Below, in pieces: positions 24,260 to 36,330 of a stretch of DNA of 64,000 bases; within the stretch, counting starts at the first letter, position 1, and each line of letters opens with the position of its first letter. The stretch comes from Viscum album. Taxonomy: Eukaryota; Streptophyta; Magnoliopsida; Santalales; Viscaceae. The translations under genes and the position numbers were made by a program. The notes beneath the pieces were generated by a model that was not told where the DNA came from, searched no databases, and was given only the letters and a program-made list of their open reading frames with translations. The DNA lies in assembly GCA_963277665.1 (NCBI GenBank), contig OY728119.1, positions 313,616,206-313,680,205 on the forward strand, written 5' to 3'.

Positions 24260-25280
24260 TGGTGGTATCCATGATAGAGATGAACCTGATATACCAAGAA
24301 GGAACATGTCTATAGTAGAACATTTCATGAGGAAACATACACCATTATTCAATGGATCATCTGACCTAGTAGTAGCCATAGGATGGATCAATTTCAAAAG
24401 ATGATATTTGAAGTCATGTGATATTCAGAACATCAAAAAAGTGACTCTTTTCATCTATCATTTTGTAGGTGAAGTCGATTGATAATGGTATTTGTTTTAG
24501 AAAGTATAGATATACATTATATAGATTCAATGTAATGGGAAACATTCAAGGATATTTTCCTTGAGATATATTTCGTTAAGTCAATTCATCTTAGGATGGA
24601 TAAATTATTCATTGAATTAAAGAAAAAGGAGGAAGATTTAGTTTCTACATATGATGGAAACAGTTCATGGCTAGAAAATTATGTGATCAATATTATTTGT
24701 TACATTTATAGTAAAATTAATAATTTTTACTCAGTATTGAAAAAAATTCTAACAGGAGCTTTTACCTTTTATAAATTTATGTTTTATGAAAAAGTGGTTC
24801 TTGGGGATGAAAAGGTTGAAATGGTTTTTTAATGAAACTTACATTCCATGAGATGTCAAGAGTAATAAATGGTAAAGTTGGAATGAAATAGAGAATAAAC
24901 CAACTAATAATTCTATATATAATCCTAAATCATTTTCTATGTGTGGTAAAATATCATTTGGGGAATGTGTGCCACGATCAGAAAAGTGTTACTAGTGTAA
25001 TAATTTTGGTCCCACAATTTATGAGTGTAATGAAAAGAGAAACAAATAATCCAACAATGAGATAAAAAATAAATATTCAATATTAATATTCCTTATATGT
25101 AATGAGTTGATAAATTATTCAAACATGTGTCCGAAGAAATCTACTAAGGGTGGAAATCATCATGATCAAAAGAAAAAAGGGATGGAGAAAACATTTTCTA
25201 CTACTATAGTTGATGTTTCTCCATCTAGTGATGTGGTGATAGATCCAAAAAGATTTGTATTTTATGAAGGTTCATCATAA
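24260..25280 (+). pseudogene. Gypsy A gag (retrotrans_gag plus two decayed CCHC knuckles)
   Basis: From about 24300, EHFMRKHTPLFNGSSDLV, then AIGWINFKR, matches the start of the retrotrans_gag domain of plant Ty3/gypsy elements. QNIKKVTLFIYHFVGEVD follows and then a decayed WW pair. After a frameshift, 24536-24832 reads WETFKDIFLEIYF and LFIELKKKEEDL, the domain's second half. A knuckle at 24987-25028 has a stop and Pro in place of His (CNNFGPTIYEC after the first Cys). A second at 25089-25130 reads FLICNELINYSNMC, with the first Cys and the His lost. A Lys-rich tail (about 25131-25190) follows. It would have made the capsid; it is dead now. Nothing beyond gag is seen. Confidence 0.82.
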
Positions 25281-26161
25281 TCCAAATGTCTTTAGAACTC
25301 CTCTTTTAATGATTGAAATAATTGAAATACTATCGAATATAATTATTAGGTTTCAATAGACATTTGTGGTATATTTTTAAAGGTTATTGGAGGTAGAATA
25401 CGACTAATTATATAGATGTATGCTTAATGGTATTGCTGAAAATTAGCCTTATATTTCTATGTAATTAATTTTATTAACATTTGGTATTACTATTTAACTT
25501 TATATATTAATGTATTATCTCATAATGTTAATATTTCTATTATCATGCTATATTCTAACCATTTTTCTTTTGGTTAATATCTTAATATTTGAGGAATTGT
25601 TTGTTACCCTTTTGAGGATTATTTATCCATTGTAAGGTTATAATAGTGTTTTATGCATGAAATCTCACATTATACACCCATATTGGAATCAATAAATGAT
25701 TTTCTGTTGGAAATTGATTAAAGGATGAATCACTACTCATAATGTATGTATATTTCTATATTCTCATAGAATAAATGGCGACATAATCCTTTAACTATAT
25801 GAAAAAGATATTGAAATAAATTTTCATCCTATTACTATCTTTTATAATGATATCAATGAACCATTCCACACCTATTTGTATTTTTGATTTGTCATGATTG
25901 ACTTTCTCTTCACCTTGTTCTCTATAATTCCTTATTAATCCATGGTAATGACTTTTCCTTTACAGATAATATTTTAATTTGACACCAATGATCTCCCTAT
26001 ATGGAAACCTGTTTACATGTAACATAAACTGAAATATATGTTTCCCACATTCCCTTATTATGATGATGTTTTATTTACCCCTTTTACGATGCGGGTTTCA
26101 ATAAAGGAATTCTAAAAATGTTAATCCCTTAATTTCTAAGATGAATTTTGAGGGAGAAATT
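25281..26161 (+). other. Gypsy A internal DNA after gag, no pol seen
   Basis: About 880 bp, too short for a pol (normally about 3 kb). I looked for D-S/T-G, the YxDD palm, RNase H and D,D35E integrase blocks in three frames and saw none I trust. The last 60 bp (CGATGCGGG, then a G/A-rich stretch) resemble the usual pre-PPT end of plant chromoviruses. Confidence 0.6.
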
Positions 26162-26179
26162 AATTTTAAGGGGGTAGAA
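26162..26179 (+). other. Gypsy A polypurine tract
   Basis: AATTTTAAGGGGGTAGAA directly before TGTAACATCCC. The wording TTTTAAGGGGG(G)TAGAA is usual before the 3' LTR of plant chromoviral gypsy elements. Confidence 0.85.
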
Positions 26180-29100
26180 TGTAACATCCCATGATTTTAT
26201 AAGAATAAATCATGAAAAATTAATTTAAAATTTTAATATATTTTATTTTATGCAATACATAGTCTATTTTTCATCACACGCAACGCTATGTTTATCTTTC
26301 TTTGCATGTAGTATCATGTTCTTTTGATGAATTATATAACAAAAACGTGAGTCTTACTGGAAGAAAATATTATATTTATATTATTATAGTTGTTTTAATG
26401 GAGTTAATGATTGATATTAACTAATTATTGAATATATTTTTTAAGCATGTTTGTAAAATTAATTCATTGGTGTCCAATTAAAAAAATATTAAATACCAAT
26501 TGAATATAATGGATGTCTGTTTATGAAAAACTATTTTTAGGAAAATAATGGTGTTTTATATTAATAAATTATATTAATAACTATTAATGAATGATATTAA
26601 TGATACTTATATGTTATATATTTAATAAAATTATTTTATATTCATCCAATATGTTTGATTGTATAAAGATAAGAATAAACCCAATTTTATGTATAAAAAG
26701 ATATGTATTTTTAAAAAGTAGTTTTGATGACATTTAATGGAGCACTTGTTAACATTTTTTGATAAAACTAGTAAATTTATTTAACTAGTCAAAAATCATT
26801 TTCTGAATCTGGATATCAAAATTTATATTTTTTGAATTTAGGTCATTTATTCTTAGAACATTAATATTTTGATTAATACTAAATAATAATGAAGTTTAAT
26901 TGGAAACTATTATTTATATAAATACTTTATAATGGTATAATATAATTTTCAATGGTTTTAAAGTATAATTTGATAAATTTATATCATTTAATCCAATTTA
27001 GTTAAATGGAATCAATTTCATATTTAAATTGGATATAAAATCATTTTAAACATTTTTAATTTTTGACTTTTAAAAATCACATTCTAATGTCGTATGCAGG
27101 ATTGATTTTAAATTAATTTCGCTCAATATTGTGTTCTGAACAGGGTAAATTTGATTTTATAATTTTAATCGTAATAATTTATGTATTTTTTAAGGTTAAC
27201 CTATTATTTTACAAAATCAATTAGTGAAATAAATTAAAAATAATTACATTAGTTGAGGTAAAAATGAATTTACATAGTTGATAATCTTTAATCATAAGGG
27301 AAAAATAACCTATAGACTTGTCCAAAACAAATTGGTTGGATCTAATATAATCTATAATTGGAGTAACCTAATTTAAGTGAGATCGCAAAACATTTATTAC
27401 ATTTTTATATTTATAAGAACAACACTCACCATCAACTATAAAAAGGAACTCACTCTCTCCACTTCGTCACACATATCAAGAAAATTTAATCATAAAAAGA
27501 AATTAAAATATAATATCAAAAAATACCTCATATAATCCTAGAGGCCTTAATTTGGGATGAAATGAAATGATGGATGCCCTTTGGTGCAAACTAAAAAGAT
27601 TACATGAAGAAGAGGTAACTTTCTTCGATGAGCACCTTTGTTTGATTTATTTATCCACCCCATAAATAATTTTTATTATATAACTAAATAATAAAATAAT
27701 TATAATTAATATACTTATATAATTATATTTTTTTATAACTATACATTCGAACACATCCATAAAATGGGTCAGAAAATTATCATTCATGTATATTGCGAAG
27801 TACCACCGCGCAAAACGATGTCAGGTTTTTTTCCTTTAACAACTATAATGGCCGGAAATTATGATGCAAATATAGTCATTATATGATATATATTATATTT
27901 ATGACGTATTAATACTTATTTACTTGTTATATTACTCATAAATTCTTGATTTCCATTTAGTAGGAAAATGATAACATCATTTGTGGACGTGTGGACTGTC
28001 GCCTCCTCAAATCGATAGATACGTTCACAATTTACATAGAATGTATGAAATATGGGTTTAATAAAAATATTTTATATTAATGACATCTATATTATATAAA
28101 TGAAATATTTACTTTTATGGAAATATATTATATCATTTTCTTTATTAACTTTTCACAAACTGAAAATGTAATGATGTTGTTCGTGGACTTGTAGACTATC
28201 GACTTCTCGAAGTGATGTGATTAATTTTTCATCAAAATAATTCTATAAACAATTGTATATTATTAAATTATTTTTTATTTATTATTTAAGAGTAATTATG
28301 TAAAGATAAGTTTTACTTAAATTCTTTCTGTAATGACCATTGAAAAATGGGAATGTTACTCATGTGTACGGTTGACCTACCCTCTCCAGGATTGAATATT
28401 TAGTTCATTTATCATAACCATCCTTAATTATTGGTTTAAAAATTATAATATATGTATAAATATTATAATTATTTTATGATTATTATTATTTATATTCTAT
28501 AATTATTTCAACTTTTATAATAGTTTACATACCAAATTCATTTTTACACATAACTGAATATGGTCAAAACACCCAATGAAAATATAATTGTTTAAGTTCA
28601 TGTATAAAACATACTATAAATAAAATAAAATTAATGATAATATATGATTTTTTTGAAGAAATTAATTATTTAAAATAAATTAATAATTCAGAAAGATAAA
28701 TAAACATGTGAAAAGTTGGACTCAAGGTAAGAAACTTCATCTCAATCCCCATTCAATAAAAAATATTTTGATATTTTACAACCGTCTTATTTAAAAAGGT
28801 GTATATATAGCCACTTTGACATATCATATCATTAATTTACTTATTATGATTTAATTTAATGTGTTGTTAAATTTTATTATTTCACGGGGCTTATTATTCA
28901 AATGTTTCATAGAGGTATGAGACACTTTTTTAAAAATATCTTTTTAAATGTTGTAGGATTTAATTTCAATATAATTTATTCAATGTCAATACAACTGATA
29001 TTATTCTATATTAATTTAATATAAATGAAATTTTAGTTATATTTTTAATTTCATTCAAATATTTTCAAAAAGTAATATATTTATGTATTTTATAAAGAAA

Positions 29101-30212
29101 CTTTTGAAAAATAACAAAATGGATATTCCGTTCCTAATGTAAATAGAGATAATGAATTTTTTGACACCATTAAAATTATTTTTTTGAATTCGTTAACAAT
29201 ATTTCATGTTTCCATAAATGAAAAACAAACACTTTATTTTTGGTTTTTTTTTTATTTAAATCTTTTTCATATAAAAAGTATTTTTTGTTTTAAAATTGTT
29301 TCTTAAAAGGATGTGGTATTTTTAACCAGAAGTGTTTTTCATATGAGATAAAAGGAATATTGTCAATGGGTTTATAATAAGATTACTTTACTCATGATAT
29401 GGTAATTGAAGGAATATTATTACATGGCTGATCCATATATATTTTATATAAATTGTTGAGTTCTATTATATATCAAGGGGGAGACAGACATTGCATTCAT
29501 GAATGGTTGATCACCATATATCTCATGAGAAATAGGTCATCCCGATATATCTTATATGAAGGATTGAGAAAAATTATAGATCACGGGTAATTTCAATATT
29601 TATTAGAATAAGGTTTATCGCATTATAGATCACCAATGCATTGGGAAATTATAATGATGGAATTTTTCTAAATGTTTATTATAATTAAAACGGTTTTTAA
29701 AGGGATTTGTGTGTATAATTATTTATGCCAGTAAAAGAGGTTTAGTTTCTTGCTATGGGTTTTAATGATTTTTAGTGTCTATTTTTTATTCATGTAAAAC
29801 AATTTATTTGAAGATCAATTTAAATGATATAAGGGTTTTCATGTGTTCACCAGAATAATGAATTTCAATATTTTGTATCCCTTACTGAACTTTTTGTGCA
29901 CATCGCATGTTTTTAATTGATATTCCTAGGATTTAATGATGTGAAAGTGAATGTAAGAAGTCTTGTTGAATTTTATAGAGAAAGACCGTGAATGTAAAAA
30001 AAATTTATTTGTAAATGTTTTATATTATGGGAAAAATCAATACAGATCAGATGTATCCACTTTATATTTCATGGTTTTTTTTATTTATGAGTTATGAACA
30101 AATTATCTAAAACATAAAACTATAAAATACCCTTAATGGGAATTAAAATGAAATTCATGTCTAAGAAACATTATTTAATGATTAAGGATATGGAATTATA
30201 TGAATACCTATA
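26180..30212 (+). repeat. Gypsy A 3' LTR (about 4.03 kb)
   Basis: It starts TGTAACATCCC right after the polypurine tract and ends CCTATA at about 30212, aligned to the 5' LTR end. It shares with the 5' copy the GTGGACGTGTGGACT triplet (27.79-28.2 kb), the GTGTACGGTTGACCTACC block (28.36 kb), the GGTCAAAACACC block (28.56 kb), CTCAAGGTAAG (28.72 kb) and the TTATAGCTCA-type array (about 29.46-29.64 kb). The two copies are very diverged, so the insertion is old. Confidence 0.82.
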
Positions 30213-30309
30213 ATAATTTTAGAAATAAAAATTAGAGATAGTGAATTTATGTCAGTTTGATAAGAATTGTATGGCCACCATTATGGAAATTTTGACATCA
30301 TAGAAAATT

Positions 30310-30900
30310 ATTGTTTCAACAATATCCATCCATAAAATGTACAAAATTAAAGAAAATATCACTATTTAAGATAATAAATTTAAACTTCTCCAGACAGTGG
30401 AACACCTCTTACCACGATATTGTCAATTTCAAATTTCAAGACCTTGTAAAACTCCTTATCAAATACCTAATGCCAAATGGATGTGGAACTCTAGAAACCC
30501 CAATGGAAAAAAGATCTATCAAAAAATATAATACCATTATTACTACCCATTTATATTAATAATACGTGAGAATAAAATAACTATCCCAATTACTATTTTG
30601 AGTATTTTGGTCCGTTATACGAAAATCATCAATACACAACAATGACTAAAATAATATTTTCGAAACCACTATGCTATTTCTTCTAAACCTATCACTCAAT
30701 GATATTCACCTCTAAGTACAAAAATAGACTGAATCATCATTTACCCTACTGAATAACCATAACAAAAAACATAGTCTAGCTTATAATCATAGTTATAAAA
30801 TAATAATTGGACTTAAAAAATATCTATCCAACAATCAATCCATTTCTAGTGGTCAGTGTCATCACCACAATGTTTCTCATTCTATACTTTGACATATATG
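30310..30900 (-). repeat. Fragment matching 3640-4250
   Basis: It aligns by eye to about 3640-4250 in the same orientation, so it is probably a second piece of the minus-strand Copia LTR family. It lies between the end of gypsy A and the truncated LTR of gypsy B. The open frame 30311-30559 falls in it and looks accidental. Confidence 0.4.
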
Positions 30901-30949
30901 ATGTATTCATAAAACAATAATATAGAAAAAATTATCATAATTTTGATTT

Positions 30950-33452
30950 ATGATTTTTAAAATTATATAATTATTTATCATAAATTTTAAAAGTATTTTA
31001 GAGTACTAGACTTATCTTTGCGAATAATGTCAACTCAAAACTTATTTATAGTATATACATTAAAATAATAAAAAAGGATATATTCAAAACCTAAAAATAG
31101 TAATATTTAAGTGTCTAATAAAATATTAAGGTGGGAACCTTAGGTTACCTGTAAATTACTCTTATTTATGCTTAATAATATTTAATGACACGTTTTATAT
31201 TATTTTGATCTTTGTGAGAAATAATTACAAAAGTTGTTTTATGATTCTTTTAGGAAATAAATATTAAAATAAAACACACATAGTGTTATAAATAAAAGAC
31301 ATTGTAGTAAATCCAAAGGAGTCATAAAAAATAAATTCTATTAATTTTTAATATGTTATTTTATCAAAATTTTACATTTAATCTAGGAATAAAATTCACA
31401 ATCATAGATTTATGACCTGTCATCATGTTTAAAGATGAATATCAATACAATGTGATCAAAATTTAATAACCATTGTTTCTGATGTATACTAGTAAAAATA
31501 ATTTATCAATCACCATTTTTTCAATTATATATTTAATAACATTACTCAAAATATCATTCAATTGAGAGAAGTTTTCTTAATGTAGTAATGACTTGGGAAT
31601 GCTTCCTAATGTAAATTGAGATGAGATCCCTTACCCCACGCTTCTTATTAGTTGAAATCTGTTTAAGCTCATGTATAGTATTTTTAAAAATTTTATTAAT
31701 TTACAAAACAACCAAATAATAATTTGTAATTTCATATATTATCTTTTTTATAACAACTTATCTCATATTAATTAATAATATTCTATTATTACCATTGATT
31801 TAGGTGTAAACTACTTCATTTTCTCATGCAATTTTTGTGGTGGATGTTCTTGTACATGTGCATAGGATGTATTTAAATAATATCTAGATTTATAATAATA
31901 TTAAAAATATAATATTTATTCATTATATACTTTTTTATAATCATTCTAAATATATAAATTATAAAATCAATCACATTTCTTCATAGAGATGGTAGGTCAT
32001 ACGTACACACGGGCGACATTATCATTTACCTAATGGTCCCAAATATAAGGAATCAGATGATAAAATAAATTTTAAAAAATATCTTTTCATAATTATTGTG
32101 TATTTTAATTGGTTCTATCATTATTACTATCAATGTGAGTTGGTGATGGAAAAATATTATATGTATTTGTAAGGTATTAGTCTTTTATACTCACAAGCGA
32201 TTGTATTGTTTCCCACTGAATGGTGATAAAGATGTATAAATACTATTGAATAAACATAATAACATATTAGTATTCTATGGACAATAGTTTTATTTTTGGA
32301 CAGTTATTAATATATAATTTATGGTGTTAAATTAAGAAGTAAAAAAATAAAGATCTCAGTGAATACCATTTACTTATCTTAGAAAAATCACTTTTAAATA
32401 TCTTATTAAGGACCCTAGGGTCCATCATTTGGTGAGAAAAGTTTCTCAAGAACATGTATGATGTTTTATATGAGGTTTGTAGTATTGTATGATTGAGATA
32501 AATGAAACAATATGTGTGATATAATGTGGGTAGGTGACAATCTTTTATAATTGATGTTATTGAAATACATGTAATTTTTACTATTTTAAAATAATAGTAA
32601 ATCATATTCCTAAAATAATGGATCAAAAATAGAAAACTTTATAATGTGATAAGTTTAAGGTCTAAATCAACCAACCAATTGGTTCTAATAATGTTTCTCA
32701 GTCATTTTAGCTCTAATCTACATGCTGTAACCCCTTGTTATCTCATTTTAACCTTAATCAGGGTGACCAATATTAATAGTTCTTATTTATTTATTATAAA
32801 AAAATCGATTTCAAAACATTCTGAAAATTTTAAATAATGACTAAAAATATTTAATCACTTCAATAAAATTAAATTAAAATATGTTGCTTAATTTTATTGA
32901 ATAAACTAATCCTACATAATTTTTTAAAAAATAGATAAAAATTAATTTTCCAAGCATAAATTAATCTTATATTGATTGTGTGATGGGTATTGATAAATAT
33001 ATGTATATAAATTAGTATATAAAAATATATAAATAATGAATTTCATTTGATTTATTCAAAATTAAATATTATTTTAATTAACTAAAATGAAAATAAATAA
33101 TCCACTGAAAAATAACTTTGTTTAAATATAAATTTTTACCTCCAAATGATATTACATTTCTTTCTATAAAGCTAATATTTAATAGATTTTTAATTTTAAA
33201 TATTATAAAATACTATTTTATATAAAAGTTGTAATATTTATATAGTAAATTTTCAATTTTTCATATAAGAAAATTTCATAGGGAGATTTTTAAAAAATAT
33301 TTCAAGGGTTATTTTGACAAATTGTGTTTAAAATCTGTATTCATCATATAAAATTAGAATTTATTATTCCTTGTAATAATAAAATATTCATTTCATTATA
33401 GTTTCATTAATATATAATGTTCACTTTCTATAACAGAATCTCAAGTGTTATG
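30950..33452 (-). repeat. Gypsy B 3' LTR, partial
   Basis: Minus sense start CATAACACTTGAG (from TGTAACACYTGAG) at 33452. It aligns with the 5' LTR at steady offsets of about 8.47 kb: TTCATC(A/G)TAT.AAATTAGAA (33.34 and 41.82 kb), GGTGATGGAAAA (32.14 and 40.62 kb), GTAGGTCATA (31.99 and 40.46 kb), and the TTATTACCATT block (31.78 and 40.25 kb). Below about 31.0 kb the match is lost, so the LTR end is truncated or too decayed. Confidence 0.7.
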
Positions 33453-33475
33453 TTCTTCGCTCCTATAAAATTATC
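33453..33475 (-). other. Gypsy B polypurine tract
   Basis: Minus strand TTTTATAGGAGCGAAGAA directly before the LTR start. It is a decayed form of the A/G tract expected there. Confidence 0.6.
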
Positions 33476-33529
33476 AACATTAGATTCATTATTGTTATTT
33501 CTTTCTAAACAAATGTGGTTAGTTATTAT

Positions 33530-34565
33530 TCATAAAATCAACTATTAACCACATTTCATCCTCTATTTCATGATTTTTGAGTCATATGATTCCTCAGAAA
33601 AGTTTCTCTAGATTACAGAATCTAGACAGGCTCTTCCTAGTAAGTTAAATCTAGATCTAATTCTATTTCATTATAGGTGACTAGTTACATTGGTTAGAAC
33701 TTTTACTTTCCTAAAAATGATATATGGAAGACATCATGTACATTATTAAATATTGGTTTCATTTGAAAAAAGTAATAATGAACTCTAATTCATTTAGGAA
33801 CATTAAAAGTTATGATATTCCTAGTGCTCAGTTTAACTTTTTTATGAAAACATATAACACCCTTCCATTAAGATTCATTTAAGAAAACGTGATCTCCCAC
33901 ATGGAATTAAAAATATATTTTTCTGTATAATAATAACACTTTTTTCATTATTTGGAATATATAATATGTTTGTGAATAGTATTTACACTTTTTTTGTGTT
34001 CTCAACACATTCTAGGAAAATAATTATAATTTTTACAACTTCATCCCAAAAAAGATAGTGTATGAAATATCTTTCAATAAAATACTTCATATGGAACCAC
34101 ATTAATACTTGAATTGAAACATTTTTTAGGATAAAATTCTAACAATGTAAAAATATTGGTCCTATATACATTGAAATCCATGTTTTCATTTTCTAAATAT
34201 ATCTTCTAATGATTTAATATTCCTTTCATATTTATATTATTCTAAGAAAGATATGTGGTGCTTAAATGAAGCTCATTATCCACAGATTTTGGAGGTTAGA
34301 GTTCATGATCAGAATCAATTGAAAGAGGCTGACAATGAAGTCCTAAAACATTATTAATTTAGTGTGGTACATGTTTATCTAGAGTTAAATCTTATCTTAT
34401 TTCATTCAATTGTGTATATTTCGTTATGTGACCAATATTAACCCATATTGTGTCATTATTTCTTGGAGTATTTGGTAATCTAGTGAAACATTCCATAGAA
34501 ATGTGATTCCATTTTCATATATATGAATTGGTAGAGGATTAAGGAATCCTCTTGGATATTATCTT
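33530..34565 (-). pseudogene. Gypsy B integrase, core and C-terminal parts
   Basis: Read on the minus strand through frame changes. The core starts near 34560 (RGFLNPLPI, then ENGITF), but the first catalytic Asp position has gone (WNVS). DFIVSLF and MNSNLQNLW near 34350-34280 occupy the place of the second-Asp block. The C-terminus is clear: VGDHVFLNES near 33900, KKVKLSTRNI near 33830, NNVHDVFHISFL near 33750-33715, DLTY, a stop, then EEPV near 33650, and HEIEDEMW at 33574-33549. That order is the INT C-terminal and chromodomain-type tail of plant Tekay/Del elements. It would have joined cDNA to the chromosome. No catalytic site survives. Confidence 0.82.
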
Positions 34566-35039
34566 ATAGCTTCACTAATATAAAAACCAATCATCTTGAT
34601 AAATAATCTAAAATTTATCACTTCATATTATCCTATGAATTGTTTCCTACAAATTCCAATTAAACAAGGTTCTACCATCTCTTATAAAAACATTATATCT
34701 ATGAGAATCAATTAATAATTCCATTTTTATATTAGGTATATATGGAACACATAACATCATTCCAAATTTTATAAATCCATCTTCATTTATTAATTCTACT
34801 AATTTCCCATCATTAAAATCATTAATTTTCTTTTGAAAATTCCATTTAAATGAATGGGAACATTATATATTTACAAATATTAATTTTTTACAATCATTTA
34901 AAATATGATTGTTTTCTATACCTAATTATTCATATATCCATATTTACTATATCAATGAATTGTAGAACCTTTTTTAACTTCATTTTTCTTACAATTCCTT
35001 GTTACCTTTTATAAATTAATAATCTACATTATTTTCATT

Positions 35040-35560
35040 TCATAGATGGTATTACATTAAAAAAATCATAATCCTTGATTATCTCAATCCATATTGTTTT
35101 TCTCATATAGGGAAAATTCAATGAAATATTTATTTTAGGCACATATTACTTGTGTATATCTTACATTATTCACCATAATGATAATGTCTCTATATGATCA
35201 AATAATATATTACAAATTACAACTCTAGTATAAGGGTTAGATAGTTCTATTCAGTAGTATTTAACTTTTTTAATCCATATGTAATATATTTATCATTTTA
35301 CAGGACATAACCATTTCCCTTCATTGATGTAATTCAATTTATCACAATCCCATCATTTAATGATGGTACAGTCAAAATCAAATATTTAAATAATCTCTTG
35401 TTCAATTATTCCAAGAATATTCACATTCCATGTTATATATGAACATAACCCATAAATGTGAATTCTTAGATAATAGGTTATCTAATATTTAATTTTTTTG
35501 AATAAATTGATGATATTACCTAACAAATCAATGAAACTGAATACCTCTTTTATGATTTTT
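35040..35560 (-). pseudogene. Gypsy B RNase H
   Basis: Minus-strand frames give LTVPSLNDGIVIN near 35370, ITYGLKKLNTTE near 35270-35240 and NYLTLILEL near 35220, then RHYHYGE near 35175. These match, in order, the gypsy RNase H segments that start with a catalytic Asp (here lost, near GIVIN) and pass through the LxxxExxY and LEL blocks. About 35060 (IMIFLM) matches the end of the domain. Stops are frequent. It joins the RT relic above and the integrase relic below. Confidence 0.78.
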
Positions 35561-36330
35561 GGTATAAGATATTCCTTAAGTTCATTTTCTATAAAGGATA
35601 AACTGTTATTATATCATTGGAGATAATATGTTCACGAAAAGAAACTTTTTGAATCCAGAATTTAGACTTGATAAATTTACCATATAAATGTTTTCTTCTA
35701 CGAGTCCTGAGAAGGCTCCATAAGTGATTCTCATGGTCCCCATAGCTTTTAGAATCCAACATTATTTCATCAACACATACCATATCAAAATCATCATTAT
35801 ATTACTTTAATAATCTATTTATTATATTTATAAAAATAGTGGGTGAATTAGTTAATAAAATGTTATTGTTGTAAACACTCAATGTCCATACCTCATTTAG
35901 AATACTATTTTCATAATATCTTACATCATTAATGAAAATTGATAAAACCTAGAAATAATTCCAATCATTGAAAAATATTTACCTATGTTAATATGATATA
36001 ATAAGTCATCAATGAGTGGTAGGGGATACATGTTATTTTCCGTTACACTATTGATTTCCCTATAATGTATGGAAAATTTTATATATCTATCTTTATTCTT
36101 ATTGTATAGATCATGGGATACTCAAGGCGAAACAAATTGGAATATAAATCCTTTATTATAAACATCCTCTAGTTGTTTATTTAATTTCAATAATTCCAAA
36201 GTATCCATTATATAGGGATTTATTGATACAGGTCATGCATCAGAGATTAAATAAATGGAATACTCAGTATCACACTCTAGTGGATTCCCAGGTAATTCCT
36301 TAGGTACTACATCAATCTATTCATATAAAA
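35560..36330 (-). pseudogene. Gypsy B reverse transcriptase, CVDE at active site
   Basis: From about 36310 the minus strand reads VPKELPGNPLECDTEYSIYL (the linker before RT), then VSINPYIMDTLELLKL, NKGFIFQFVSP, then FSIHYREINSVTENNMYPLP and IDDLLYHI near 36000, and YFSMIGI. The 64-codon frame 35783-35589 begins MVCVDEIMLDSKSYGDHENH. The palm motif is C-V-D-E (Asp 35771-35769, Glu 35768-35766), where gypsy RTs have F-I-D-D. It then gives KHLYGKFIKSKFWIQKVSF and HIISNDIITVYP, the thumb/connection. Inactive: the second catalytic Asp is Glu and stops are common. Confidence 0.9.

Larger units (their letters stand above)
20010..30212 (+). mobile_element. Gypsy element A: gag-only, very long LTRs
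   Basis: Two LTR copies of about 3.96 kb (20010-23966) and 4.03 kb (26180-30212) flank an internal region of only about 2.2 kb, with a tRNA-Met-type primer site and a polypurine tract. The internal region encodes a gypsy gag with two decayed CCHC knuckles, but I see no protease, RT, RNase H or integrase. That makes it a non-autonomous derivative of the LARD or gag-only (TR-GAG) kind, or an element that lost pol by deletion. LTR features are shared with the autonomous element B nearby. The flanking 5-mers TAGTC and ATAAT (or TAATT) do not match cleanly, so there is no sure target duplication. Confidence 0.82.

Noticed and set aside
20005..30217. Target-site duplication for gypsy A (TAGTC against TAATT)
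   Set aside because: Three of five bases match, and the LTR end itself is uncertain by a base or two.
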